This document shows, one piece after another, positions 41,614-50,176 of a DNA stretch of 64,000 bases. Source of the stretch: Candidatus Rokuibacteriota bacterium (GTDB lineage Bacteria; Methylomirabilota; Methylomirabilia; Rokubacteriales; CSP1-6). Position 1 is the stretch's first letter. Each line of letters starts with the position of its first letter. The stretch spans positions 1 through 64,000 of the forward strand of contig JACPIQ010000067.1 in the NCBI GenBank assembly GCA_016188005.1, read 5' to 3'. The position numbers and the translations under genes were made by a program. A model generated the notes under the pieces. It saw only the letters and a program-made list of their open reading frames with translations. It was not told the DNA's origin and made no database searches.

Positions 41614-42309
41614 GTGCCCCTCAGCGCCCAGCAGATCGACGCCCTCAGAAAGATCACGAGCCCCAGTGTCGCGAACGCCATCGAGACCTTCAACGTGCGG
41701 CCCCGCGAGCAGGGCAATCTCTCGTCCGACATCCGCGCCCTCTTTCCCGAGCTCGGCCCCGTGGTGGGCCACGCCGCCACCTGCCTGATCCGCGCCGAGC
41801 GCGGCCCCCTCGAGGGCCACCGTGCGAGCCTCTTCGCCTGGTGGGACTTCGTCCTGAGTCTCCCCGCGCCGCGGGTCATCGTCGTCCACGACCTCGACGA
41901 CCCGCGGGGCCAGGGGGCCCAGTGGGGGGAGGTGCAGGCCAACATCCACCGGGCCCTGGGCTGCGTGGGGGTGGTGACGGACGGCTCGGTGCGCGACCTC
42001 GACGAGGTGCGAGCGCTGGGCTTCCAGTTCTGCGCGGCGCACGTCTCGGTCTCCCACGCCAACGTCCACATGGTGGACTTCGCCATCCCGGTCAAGGTGG
42101 GCGGCGTCTGGGTCAAGCCCGGCGACCTCATCCACGGCGACCAGCACGGGGTGCTCACGCTCCCCGAGGAGATCGTCCCCGGCATCCCCGAGGCCGTGGC
42201 CAGGGTCGAGGCCATGGAGCGCCGGATCATCTCGGCCTGTCGGGCCCCCGACTTCACCGCCGAGAAGCTCAAGGCCGTGTACCGGGAGATCCGTCCGGGG
42301 ACCTACTGA
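41614..42309 (+). CDS. RraA-family protein (class II aldolase/dimethylmenaquinone methyltransferase-like)
   Basis: A 231-residue member of the RraA/HMG aldolase fold. It has the HAATCLIRAERGP segment, VHDLDDPRGQGAQWGEVQANIHRALG, the VVTDGSVRDLDEVRALGF motif (the GxxRD site for metal and pyruvate in aldolases) and a late GDLIHGDQHGVLTLP. AGGAGG sits 8 bases before the GTG at 41614, fixing the start. Members act as 4-hydroxy-4-methyl-2-oxoglutarate aldolases, oxaloacetate decarboxylases or RNase E inhibitors; which applies here is not clear. Confidence 0.82.
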   Translation: MPLSAQQIDALRKITSPSVANAIETFNVRPREQGNLSSDIRALFPELGPVVGHAATCLIRAERGPLEGHRASLFAWWDFVLSLPAPRVIVVHDLDDPRGQGAQWGEVQANIHRALGCVGVVTDGSVRDLDEVRALGFQFCAAHVSVSHANVHMVDFAIPVKVGGVWVKPGDLIHGDQHGVLTLPEEIVPGIPEAVARVEAMERRIISACRAPDFTAEKLKAVYREIRPGTY

Positions 42310-42573
42310 TCCCTCTCGCCGAACTCGTGAACGCCGGGGCCCGCTCTCCGCGACAGTCACTGGCGCGGCAAGGGCGGCGGAAAGAGGCTTGCCCGCCGGT
42401 GGCGGAAGAGACCCATGGCGGCTGGACCGAGGAGCACCGCCGCGCCGACGAGCCGCCCTGCCGCCGTGCGCCGCCGCCAGCCCGTCCATCCGCGTTGAGC
42501 AGCCCGGGCCAGCTGCCGTACAATGGCGGCGCCGGCGCCGGCCCGAAGCGGGTGCGGCCGCCTGGCGCCCATC

Positions 42574-43014
42574 ATGATCGAGATCCGCCTCCCGTCCCTG
42601 TCCGACGCCGGCCCCTGCACCGACCTGGCCGCCCTCGTGATCGGCCAGGAGCGCGCGGGGCCGTTCATCAAGTCACACCTGGAGCGGCATCAGCTCGTCG
42701 TGGCCGAGGCGGACGGGGAGGTGGTCGGATGCCTCGCCTACCGCACGGACTGGTTCCAGTGCACCCTGGTCTCGCTGGTGGTGGTCCGGGAGGACTTCAG
42801 GCGCAGGGGCATCGCGAGGGAGTTCTTCAAGACCGTGGAGGCCGTGTCCCTGAGCCCGCGGCTCTTCTCCTCCACGGAGGAGACGAACGCGCCCGCCATC
42901 CGCATGCACACGGCACTGGGCTTTGCGCCGAGCGGCTACATCGACAACCTGCCCCAGGGAACGCGGGAGCTGCTCTTCTACCGGCGCATCGCCCCCCGCG
43001 GCGCCGCGGGCTGA
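42574..43014 (+). CDS. GNAT family N-acetyltransferase
   Basis: A 146-residue acetyltransferase fold: MIEIRLPSLSDAGPC, a core beta-strand VVAEADGEVVGCLAYRT, LVSLVVVREDFRRRGIAREFF (the acetyl-CoA pyrophosphate-binding R/Q-x-x-G-x-G/A loop as RRRGIA) and HTALGFAPSGYIDNLPQGTRELLFYRR. Substrate unknown. ATG 42574 is used; an in-frame GTG/ATG upstream at 42523 would add an unrelated leader. Confidence 0.8.
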   Translation: MIEIRLPSLSDAGPCTDLAALVIGQERAGPFIKSHLERHQLVVAEADGEVVGCLAYRTDWFQCTLVSLVVVREDFRRRGIAREFFKTVEAVSLSPRLFSSTEETNAPAIRMHTALGFAPSGYIDNLPQGTRELLFYRRIAPRGAAG

Positions 43015-43033
43015 CGGCGATGCGGACCGCGTT

Positions 43034-43374
43034 ACTCGCATCGCGTGAGGAACGGACGCAGCGCGACCATCCGGCGGGGGCGGGCGGGCGCCAGCCCGGG
43101 TGCCCGCCTGGCGTGACGGCAACTCGCATCGCGTGAGGAACGGACGCAACGCGCCCATCCGGCGGGGGCGGGCGGGCGCCAGCCCGGGTGCCCGCCTGGC
43201 GTGACGGCAACTCGCATCGCGTGAGGGAACGGACGCAGCGCGCCCATCCGGCGGGGGCGGGCGGGCGCCAGCCCGGGTGCCCGCTTGGCGTGACGGCGAC
43301 TCGCATCGCGCGAGGGAAGGGGCGCAGCGCGCCCATCCGGCGGGGGCGGGCGGGCGCCAGCCCGGGTGCCCGCC
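43034..43374. repeat. 88-bp tandem repeat array, four copies
   Basis: Units starting ACTCGCATCGCG recur at 43034, 43122, 43210 and 43299 (periods 88, 88, 89), the last ending about 43374. Copies are over 90% identical and contain a GC-rich hairpin GCGGGC...GCCCGC. No spacers separate units, so it is not a CRISPR array. The interval upstream of the DinB-like gene otherwise holds no gene. Confidence 0.9.
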
Positions 43375-43394
43375 CCTATTGAAAGGACCACCAC

Positions 43395-43856
43395 ATGCCC
43401 GAGAAACCGAAGCTGATCGCCGAGGCCGAGGAGGAGTTCGCCGCCTTCAAGCGCGCGCTGGCAGGGCTCACCGAGGCCCAGATGCGGGAAATCTGGTGCG
43501 GGACGTGGGGCGTCCGGGAGATCGTGGCGCACATCTCGGGCTGGCACCGCGAGCTGTGCCCGGCGCTCCTGCGGCTCGGTCGCGGCGAGAAGCCGATCCC
43601 CGAGGGCGTCTCGTACGACGACGTGGACGCGTGGAACGCGAGGTTCACCGCCGGGAAGAGCTCCTGGGCGACGGAAGCCCTCCTCGCCGAACTGGACGCC
43701 TCCCACGCCGACTTCCTCCGGGCGGCGCGCGGCGTGCCCGAGGACCGCCTACTGCCGGGCAGGACCGCGTACAAGATCGTGGACCTGAACAGCCGCCATC
43801 ACTACCAGGCTCACCGCGACGACATCCTCGGCTGGCGCCGCTTGCGGGGCATCTGA
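43395..43856 (+). CDS. DinB/ClbS-like four-helix bundle protein
   Basis: A 153-residue protein with the DinB-superfamily pattern: MREIWCGTWGVREIVAHISGWHRELCPALL in the second helix (metal-ligand histidines in AHISGWH) and LNSRHHYQAHRDDILGWRR near the end (HxxxH). These proteins are metal-dependent thiol transferases or stress proteins; ClbS-type members open reactive cyclopropanes. It starts at ATG 43395 after the tandem array and is 10 bp ahead of the MFS gene. Confidence 0.75.
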   Translation: MPEKPKLIAEAEEEFAAFKRALAGLTEAQMREIWCGTWGVREIVAHISGWHRELCPALLRLGRGEKPIPEGVSYDDVDAWNARFTAGKSSWATEALLAELDASHADFLRAARGVPEDRLLPGRTAYKIVDLNSRHHYQAHRDDILGWRRLRGI

Positions 43857-43866
43857 TCCCGCGCCC

Positions 43867-45168
43867 GTGACCACGGACCTTGCGCGGACGCGCCGCGCCC
43901 GGTGGTGGATCATCGCGGTGCCGGCGCTCCTCTACTTCTTCTCCTACTTCCACCGGATCGCGCCCGCGGTGGTGGCGGCCGACCTCATGGGCGCCTTCGC
44001 CGTCCCGGCCGCGGCGCTCGGATCCCTCTCGGCCATCTACCCGTACTGCTTCGCCGCGATGGCGCTCCCCGGCGGGAGCCTCGCCGACACGCTCGGACCC
44101 CGCCGCACCCTCACGCTCGGCGCCCTCACCATGAGCGTCGGCGCCGTGGTCTTCGGCCTGGCTCCGGCCTTTGGCACGGCCCTGGCGGGCCGCCTGCTGG
44201 TGGGGCTCGGCGCCTCGGTGATTCTGATCGCCTCGCTCCGCCTCGCCGCGGAGTGGTTCCGAACCGACGAGTTCGCGACCGTCTCCGGCTGGAGCCAGAC
44301 GGTGGGCTCTCTGGGCGCCCTGGTGGGGACGACGCCGCTGGCGCTCCTGGTCGAGGGGCTCGGCTGGCGCTCGGCCTTCGTGTCGATTGGCGGGTTCACC
44401 GCCCTCCTGGCGGGGGCCTGCTTCCTCCTCGTACGCGACCAGCCGAGCGCGCTCGGCCTGGCGCCCATCAACCCCGTGCGCCCCGGTCCCGCGCCCAGTC
44501 TCCGGGCGGTGCTCTCCGGAATCCCCGCGGTGGCGGGAAACCGGCGCTCATGGCCGCCCGTGCTCACCTCCACCGGCGTCTACGGCGCCTTCGTGGCCTT
44601 CGTGGGACTCTGGGGCGTCCCCTACCTCACCCAGGTGTACGGCGTGCCCCGCGTCCAGGCCTCCAACCTGATCGCCCTCGCGGCCGTGGGGCTGCTCGTC
44701 TCCTCGCCGCTGGTGGGCTGGGCCTCCGACCGCTGGCTCGTTCGCCGCCGCCCCCCGCTCGTCGCGGCAACGGCGCTCTACGTCGGCGTGTGGGCGGCGC
44801 TGGTCCTGCCCGGGCAGCCCGTGCCGCTCGGCTGGATCGGCCCCCTCTGCTTCCTCCTGGGATTCGGCTCCGGGGCGGTGGTCGTGGTCTTCTCCTGCGT
44901 GCGGGAGGTCAACGATCCCCGCTACCTGGGCGTGGCGCTGGGGTTTCACAACCTGCCGGTGTTCCTCGGCTTCGCCCTCATGCAGTGGCTGACAGGCGCC
45001 CTCCTCGACGCCGGCTGGGAGGGCGCGCTGGCCGCGGGAACGCGCATCTACTCGCCGGGTGCCTACCGCGGGGCGTTCGCACTCTGCCTGGCCGTCTCGG
45101 CGGCCGCGCTCGTCTGCGCCTGTCTCGTGACGGAGACGCGCTGCCGCAACATCTGGCGGGCCCCCTGA
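43867..45168 (+). CDS. Major facilitator superfamily transporter
   Basis: A 433-residue secondary transporter with 12 membrane segments. The N-terminus has YFFSYFHRIAPAVVAADLM, and the loop-2 signature is GSLADTLGPRRTLTLG, the standard MFS motif A. The central loop near residue 205 divides two halves. It may be co-expressed with the DinB-like gene. Substrate unknown; some members of this subgroup move organic acids or nitrate. Confidence 0.85.
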   Translation: MTTDLARTRRARWWIIAVPALLYFFSYFHRIAPAVVAADLMGAFAVPAAALGSLSAIYPYCFAAMALPGGSLADTLGPRRTLTLGALTMSVGAVVFGLAPAFGTALAGRLLVGLGASVILIASLRLAAEWFRTDEFATVSGWSQTVGSLGALVGTTPLALLVEGLGWRSAFVSIGGFTALLAGACFLLVRDQPSALGLAPINPVRPGPAPSLRAVLSGIPAVAGNRRSWPPVLTSTGVYGAFVAFVGLWGVPYLTQVYGVPRVQASNLIALAAVGLLVSSPLVGWASDRWLVRRRPPLVAATALYVGVWAALVLPGQPVPLGWIGPLCFLLGFGSGAVVVVFSCVREVNDPRYLGVALGFHNLPVFLGFALMQWLTGALLDAGWEGALAAGTRIYSPGAYRGAFALCLAVSAAALVCACLVTETRCRNIWRAP

Positions 45169-45214
45169 GCGGGAGAGCCTGCCTGTCAGGATGCGGGAGA
45201 ACTCCGCAGGCGGC

Positions 45215-45904
45215 TCAGACGACGTCGTCGGTGCGGACGATGACCTCCCCGAAGCGACCCAGGGCCGGCGGGGGGAGGCTCTTGTAGACCTCGGCCAGAC
45301 GCGCGTTGATCTCGCGATTGGCCAGCGCGAAGAGGCTCCGGCCCTCGGCGTCCCCCTCCACAAGGAACGGGCCCATCCGGTCCACCTCGAGCACCCAGAG
45401 CGCCTGGGCGATGCCCAGCTCCTCGAGCCAGTGGACGCCGAGCACCCGCCTGATGGAGCGCCCGTAGGTGGCGCCGAGGCCGTAGCCCACGGTGGTGAGG
45501 TACACGGCGCCCTGGGGGACGAACCACTCGCGATACGCCCGCTCGGTGAGCCCGGCCTTGCCGACGATGACCTTGGCCCCGGAGCGCTCGAGCCAGGCCG
45601 CCATGGACCGGCCGAAGCGGAAGCTCGCCGTCGCCGTGACCGCTTCCACGGCATAGGAGCCGTCGGGGCGCACGCTGGCGGCCGGCGAGCAGTGGAAGCT
45701 CACGTTGGACAGATCGGCGAGGCCCGGCGGCAGTGGCAGTCCCTTGTCCACCACCTGGCGGTAGACGCCCTCGCGCGCGGTGTAGAGCGCGCCGCTCAGA
45801 TAGACCACATCCCCGAGGGTGAGCGCCCTGAGACCCCGTTCCGGCACGGGCGTCGTGAGGTGGATCTCATCCATGCGGACGTCGTCGAGCCGCTCGATGG
45901 CCAT
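45215..45904 (-). CDS. Class I fumarate hydratase family, beta (C-terminal) subunit
   Basis: A 229-residue C-terminal-type subunit of iron-sulfur hydro-lyases (fumarase, tartrate dehydratase, mesaconase). It has LTLGDVVYLSGALYTARE (substrate-binding beta subunit core), HCSPAASVRPDGSYAVEAVTATAS and VGKAGLT. ATG 45904 overlaps the alpha-subunit stop by ATGA. It ends the minus-strand operon that begins at the Fis gene. The substrate could be fumarate or mesaconate. Confidence 0.85.
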   Translation of the reverse strand: MAIERLDDVRMDEIHLTTPVPERGLRALTLGDVVYLSGALYTAREGVYRQVVDKGLPLPPGLADLSNVSFHCSPAASVRPDGSYAVEAVTATASFRFGRSMAAWLERSGAKVIVGKAGLTERAYREWFVPQGAVYLTTVGYGLGATYGRSIRRVLGVHWLEELGIAQALWVLEVDRMGPFLVEGDAEGRSLFALANREINARLAEVYKSLPPPALGRFGEVIVRTDDVV

Positions 45905-46839
45905 CACTCGATCCCCGGTCGCCGGTAATAGTCGGTGAACCACGCCGGGTCGGCGCGGAACTCGACGCGCCCGTCCAGATGGATGCGGGCCGTGGCGCGA
46001 CGGGACGAGAGACAGAACTGGTGGATGCCCACGGGCATGCCGCCGGTGTGGGTATGGGCCAGCTCCACGTGCGTCGCCACCACCATGGCGGTGCCCGCGA
46101 AGCCCATGGCGCCGATGCCGATCTGATTGCCCAGCGCCGTCAGTTCCGCCTCGAGCGCGGCGGCGCCGGGATCCGGGTTCCGGCTGCCGACGAGGCGGAG
46201 GCACGCCGCCTCCTTCCCGAGGCGCATGCAGGTGTCCTTGGCCCCGCCGATGCCGACGCCGACGATGGCGGGCTGGCAGGCGAGCCCGCGCTTGCCGCCC
46301 TCGACGAGGGTGTCCACGAAGAAGCGCTTGATGCCGGGGATGCCGTCGCCGGGGAAGAGCATGCGCCAGTCGGAGCCGAAGAGGCCGCCCTTGTGGACGG
46401 TGGTCACGTCGATCCAGGCGGCCGCGGGCTCGACGCTGTAGGTGATCTCGGGAGCGTGGATCCCGACGTTGGTGTTCGGGTCCTCCCGGGTGAGCGGGTG
46501 CACGCGGTTGGGCCGGAGCGGGATGGCCGCCGTGGCCTCCGCCGTCGCCTGCCTGAGCGCCCGCTCGAGGGCCGCGAGGCCGCCCTCGACGGCCGCCTCG
46601 TTGCCGAGCTTGACGTAGTAGCGCGGCAGCCCGGTGTCGGCGCACATGGGCCGGCGGTCGGCGGTGGCGGCGTCCCAGTTGGCGAGCATCTCGGTGAGGA
46701 CGAAGCGGGAGAGCCGACCCGTCTCGCGCTCCCGGGCCCGGAGGATGCCCTCGCGGTAGTCGGGGGGGATGTCGATGGCGGCGCGGGCCGTCAGCTCGCG
46801 CGCCGTCTCCTCGATCACCTTCGCGGGAATCGGGCCCAT
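45904..46839 (-). CDS. Class I fumarate hydratase family, alpha (N-terminal) subunit
   Basis: A 311-residue [4Fe-4S] hydro-lyase subunit. Cysteine ligands appear in MCADTGLPRYYVKLG, in LACQPAIVGVGIGGAKDTC and later in ACLRLVGSRN. GIHAPEITYSVEPAAAWIDV and HTHTGGMPVGIHQFC are also normal for the family. It reversibly hydrates an unsaturated dicarboxylate. Spacing to the cimA stop is 28 bp, and it overlaps the beta-subunit gene. Confidence 0.9.
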   Translation of the reverse strand: MGPIPAKVIEETARELTARAAIDIPPDYREGILRARERETGRLSRFVLTEMLANWDAATADRRPMCADTGLPRYYVKLGNEAAVEGGLAALERALRQATAEATAAIPLRPNRVHPLTREDPNTNVGIHAPEITYSVEPAAAWIDVTTVHKGGLFGSDWRMLFPGDGIPGIKRFFVDTLVEGGKRGLACQPAIVGVGIGGAKDTCMRLGKEAACLRLVGSRNPDPGAAALEAELTALGNQIGIGAMGFAGTAMVVATHVELAHTHTGGMPVGIHQFCLSSRRATARIHLDGRVEFRADPAWFTDYYRRPGIE

Positions 46840-46867
46840 GCGCCCTCACGCAGGCCGGCGGAGCCGG

Positions 46868-48457
46868 CTATCGGCGGCCCTGCTTCTCGTCCCGGCGCAG
46901 CTTGTACTCGATCGAGTCCACCAGCGCCCGCCACGAGGCCTCGATGATGTTGTCGGCCACGCCCACCGTGCCCCAGGTCTCGTCGCCGTCGCCCGAGGTG
47001 ATGAGCACGCGCGTCTTGGCGGCCGTGCCCTTGGTCTCGTCCAGGATGCGCACCTTGTAGTCGAGCAGCGACATCTCGCGCAGGGTGGGATAGAACTCCT
47101 CGAGCGCCTTGCGGAGGGCGTGGTCGAGGGCGTTGACCGGCCCATTGCCCGAGGCCGCGGTGTGCTCCTCGATGCCCTTGACCCGAAGCCGCACGGTGGC
47201 CTCGGCCACGGGCTCGGCGTCGCCATTGTCCTCCTCCACGATCACGCGGAAGCCGTCGAGGTCGAAGTAGGAGCGATGGTTGCCGAGCGCCCGCTCCATG
47301 AGGAGCTCGAAGGAAGCCTCCGCGCCCTCGAACTGGAACCCCTCGTCCTCCAGCCGCTTCAGCATGTCGAGGATGCGCCGCGCCTCTGGTGTGTTCTTCC
47401 CGAGATCGATGCCGTACTCCTTCGCCTTCCAGAGGATGTTGGACTGGCCGGCCAGCCCGGAGACGAGCACCCGCCGGTGATTGCCCACCAGCTCGGGCGT
47501 CACATGCTCGTAGGTCTCCGGGTACTTCAGCACCGCCGAGACGTGGATGCCGGCCTTGTGGGCGAACGCGGAGTCCCCCACATAGGGCTGCGCCGGCCAG
47601 GGCTTGCGGTTGGCCAGCTCCGAGACGAAGCGCGAGACGGCCCGCAGGTCCCGCAGGTGGTCCTCGGGGAGACAGCGAAGCCCCAGCTTGAGCATGAGGT
47701 TCGGGATGATGGAGACCAGGTTCGCGTTCCCGCAGCGCTCCCCGTAGCCGTTGATGGTGCCCTGGACGTGGTTGACGCCCTCGGCCACGGCGGCCAGCGT
47801 GCTCGCCACGGCGCAGTCGGTGTCGTTGTGGACGTGGATGCCCAGCGGCGTGGCGGACTTCACGACCGTCTTGACCTCGCGGATGATCTCCGCCACCTCG
47901 TGGGGGAGGCTGCCGCCGTTGGTGTCGCAGAGGACGAGGCAGTGGGCTCCCGCGGCCTCCGCCGCGCGGAGCGTCTCGAGCGCGTACTCGCGGTTCCGCT
48001 TGAAGCCGTCGAAGAAGTGCTCGGCGTCGAAGATGACCTCCTCGAAGTGCTTCAGGAGGTAGGCCACCGAGTCGCCGATCATGGCGAGATTCTCCGGGAG
48101 CGTGGTGCCCAGGGCGGAGGTGACGTGGAAGTCCCAGGCCTTGCCGAAGATCGTGACGACGGGCGGGCCGGCCTCCACCATGGCCTGCAGGTTCGGGTCC
48201 TCCTGCGGCTTGACGCCGGGCCGGCGCGTGCTCCCGAAGGCGGTGATCTTGGAGGTCTTGAAGGCGGCGTCCTGGACGCGCCGGAAGAAGCGCAGGTCCT
48301 TCGGGTTCGACCCCGGCCAGCCGCCCTCTATGTAGTGGATTCCGAGGGCGTCCAGCCGCTGAGCGATGCGGACCTTGTCCTCCATGGAGAAGGCGACACC
48401 CTCTCCCTGGGTGCCGTCTCGGAGGGTGGTGTCGTAGACCTTGATGAGCCGTTGCAT
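46868..48457 (-). CDS. cimA: Citramalate synthase (CimA type)
   Basis: A 529-residue acyltransferase of the isopropylmalate synthase family. The TIM barrel starts [20 protein letters not shown], with [45 protein letters not shown] and [11 protein letters not shown]. The C-terminal part ([16 protein letters not shown]) is the regulatory LeuA-like dimer domain. This combination is that of TIGR00977 citramalate synthase, making (R)-citramalate from pyruvate and acetyl-CoA for isoleucine synthesis. It lies between the CoA-transferase and fumarase genes. Confidence 0.88.
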   Translation of the reverse strand: MQRLIKVYDTTLRDGTQGEGVAFSMEDKVRIAQRLDALGIHYIEGGWPGSNPKDLRFFRRVQDAAFKTSKITAFGSTRRPGVKPQEDPNLQAMVEAGPPVVTIFGKAWDFHVTSALGTTLPENLAMIGDSVAYLLKHFEEVIFDAEHFFDGFKRNREYALETLRAAEAAGAHCLVLCDTNGGSLPHEVAEIIREVKTVVKSATPLGIHVHNDTDCAVASTLAAVAEGVNHVQGTINGYGERCGNANLVSIIPNLMLKLGLRCLPEDHLRDLRAVSRFVSELANRKPWPAQPYVGDSAFAHKAGIHVSAVLKYPETYEHVTPELVGNHRRVLVSGLAGQSNILWKAKEYGIDLGKNTPEARRILDMLKRLEDEGFQFEGAEASFELLMERALGNHRSYFDLDGFRVIVEEDNGDAEPVAEATVRLRVKGIEEHTAASGNGPVNALDHALRKALEEFYPTLREMSLLDYKVRILDETKGTAAKTRVLITSGDGDETWGTVGVADNIIEASWRALVDSIEYKLRRDEKQGRR

Positions 48458-48504
48458 GGAGAACTCATCATCGGCCACCCTGCCGGGAGTGTCAAGATTT
48501 CCGG

Positions 48505-49755
48505 CTAGATGGCGCCCCCCGCCCGCAGCTGCTCGATCCTGGCCCTTGGCAGCCGCAGCACCTTCGTGAGGATCTCCTCCGTGTGCTGGCCCAGCAGCGG
48601 CGGCGGGGTGGAGGTGGATCCGGGCGTCCCGTGGAGCCGGATCGGCACGCCCATCACCGTGACCGGGCCAGCCTTGGGATGGGCGAGCGTCACCGCCATG
48701 CCGCGAGCCTTGAGGTGCGGGCTCTCGCACACCTCCGCCACGCTCTTGATCCTGCCAGCCGGCACGCCCGCCCGGTCCAGCCTCTGGAGCCACTCGGCGG
48801 CAGTCCTCGTGCCGAGCTCGGCGTTGAGCAGGGGAATCAGCGCCTCGCGGTTCTGCACGCGCCTGGCCTCGGTGTCGAAGCGCGGGTCCCGCACCAGATC
48901 CGGCCGCTCGAGGGCGCCGCAGAGCCGCTCCCACAGCGAGTTGTTCGCCACCCCCAGCGTGAGATAGGCGTCCTCGGCGCGGAAGACCTCGTAGGGGACG
49001 ATGGAGGGATGCTGGTTGCCCCGGCGAGTCGGCCGGCCGCCCCCGTTCCAGTAGAGCCCGGCCTGATAGGTCAGCAGCGAGGCCATCACGTCGAGCATCC
49101 CGATCTCGACCTTCTGGGCGCGCCCCCAGCGCTCCCGGGCGAGCAGCGCCAGGGTGATCCCCTGGGCCGCGGCCATGCCGGAGACCAGGTCGGCGATGGA
49201 ATTGCCCACCTTGACCGGCGGCCCGTCCGGAAAGCCGGTGAGGTCCATGAGCCCGGACTCGCCCTGAACGATGAGGTCGTAGCCGGGGCGGGAGGCCTCG
49301 GGCCCGCTCTCGCCGAAGCCGGAGATGGAGCAGTAGACCAGCCGCGGATTGTCCCGGGACAGCCGATCCCAGCCGAAGCCCAGCCGCTCCATGGTCCCCG
49401 GGCGGAAGTTCTCGAGGAGCACATCGGCGCGCCGGATGAGCCGGCGCAGGATGTCCTGCCCCTCGGGCGCCTTGAGGTTGAGGGTGAGGCTCTTCTTGCC
49501 GCGGTTGACGGCCATGAAGTACGTCGCTTCGCCGCCGGCGAAGGGCGGCCAGCCTCGGGTGTCGTCACCCTTGCCAGGCTCCTCGACCTTGATGACCTCC
49601 GCCCCCATGTCGGCCAGCGCCATGGCGCAGAAGGGGCCCGCCAGCACGCGGCTGAGATCCACGACGCGCATCCCAGCCAGCGGCGGGCGGGCCGCGGGGG
49701 CGCGCCGCAGGGGGCGAGATGAGGCGGGCTTCGATCGGGCCTTCGCTCTAGCCAC
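48505..49755 (-). CDS. CaiB/BaiF family (class III) CoA-transferase
   Basis: A 416-residue CoA-transferase. It has [67 protein letters not shown], the [19 protein letters not shown] region with the family aspartate and [13 protein letters not shown]. Class III enzymes transfer CoA between acids such as succinate, citramalate, mesaconate or carnitine derivatives. It overlaps the DUF35 gene by 8 bp and precedes cimA by 47 bp. Substrate not decidable. Confidence 0.9.
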   Translation of the reverse strand: MARAKARSKPASSRPLRRAPAARPPLAGMRVVDLSRVLAGPFCAMALADMGAEVIKVEEPGKGDDTRGWPPFAGGEATYFMAVNRGKKSLTLNLKAPEGQDILRRLIRRADVLLENFRPGTMERLGFGWDRLSRDNPRLVYCSISGFGESGPEASRPGYDLIVQGESGLMDLTGFPDGPPVKVGNSIADLVSGMAAAQGITLALLARERWGRAQKVEIGMLDVMASLLTYQAGLYWNGGGRPTRRGNQHPSIVPYEVFRAEDAYLTLGVANNSLWERLCGALERPDLVRDPRFDTEARRVQNREALIPLLNAELGTRTAAEWLQRLDRAGVPAGRIKSVAEVCESPHLKARGMAVTLAHPKAGPVTVMGVPIRLHGTPGSTSTPPPLLGQHTEEILTKVLRLPRARIEQLRAGGAI

Positions 49756-50176
49756 GGGACCTCCCTTTCCAGATGCCCTTGACGACGCTCTTGGTGATGG
49801 CGGCCACCTTCTCGCCGCGGGCGCCCGCCCGCCGCCAGAAGAGGCGCGCCCGATCGGCGAAACCCAGGTGCGAGAAGTAGAAGACGGCGTTTACCTCCTC
49901 CACCGACACGGTGGAGCCGATCCGGACCCCCCGGGTCTCCTCACCGTGGCAGAAGAGCCGCGCCCCGCCCTCGAGCTCCACCAGGGCGATGTGCAGCGGC
50001 GAGCGGAACCCCTCCGGCGGCGAGTGGAGCGTGGTGAACGAGACGACCTCGCCGACGCCCGCCACGCTGTCCGGCACCATCCGCACCCCGTGATCGGGGC
50101 ACGTCGGCGCGGGCGGCACCACGAGGCGCCGGCATCGGGGGCAGCGCGAGGCGGCGACGATAGTCTCGTGGATCAC
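49748..50176 (-). CDS. DUF35 OB-fold/zinc-ribbon protein, thiolase partner
   Basis: A 142-residue protein with a rubredoxin-like zinc ribbon at the N-terminus (CPRCRRLVVPPAPTCPDHG) and an OB fold (VGEVVSFTTLHSPPEGFRSP, IALVELEGGARLFC). DUF35 proteins form complexes with thiolase-like enzymes, shuttling acyl-CoA or stabilising retro-aldolases. It overlaps the thiolase-like gene by 4 bp, matching that partnership. Confidence 0.88.
   Translation of the reverse strand: MIHETIVAASRCPRCRRLVVPPAPTCPDHGVRMVPDSVAGVGEVVSFTTLHSPPEGFRSPLHIALVELEGGARLFCHGEETRGVRIGSTVSVEEVNAVFYFSHLGFADRARLFWRRAGARGEKVAAITKSVVKGIWKGRSRG

Noticed and set aside
43034-43374. CRISPR array
   Set aside because: Units are contiguous 88-89 bp repeats with no unique spacers, and no cas gene is near.
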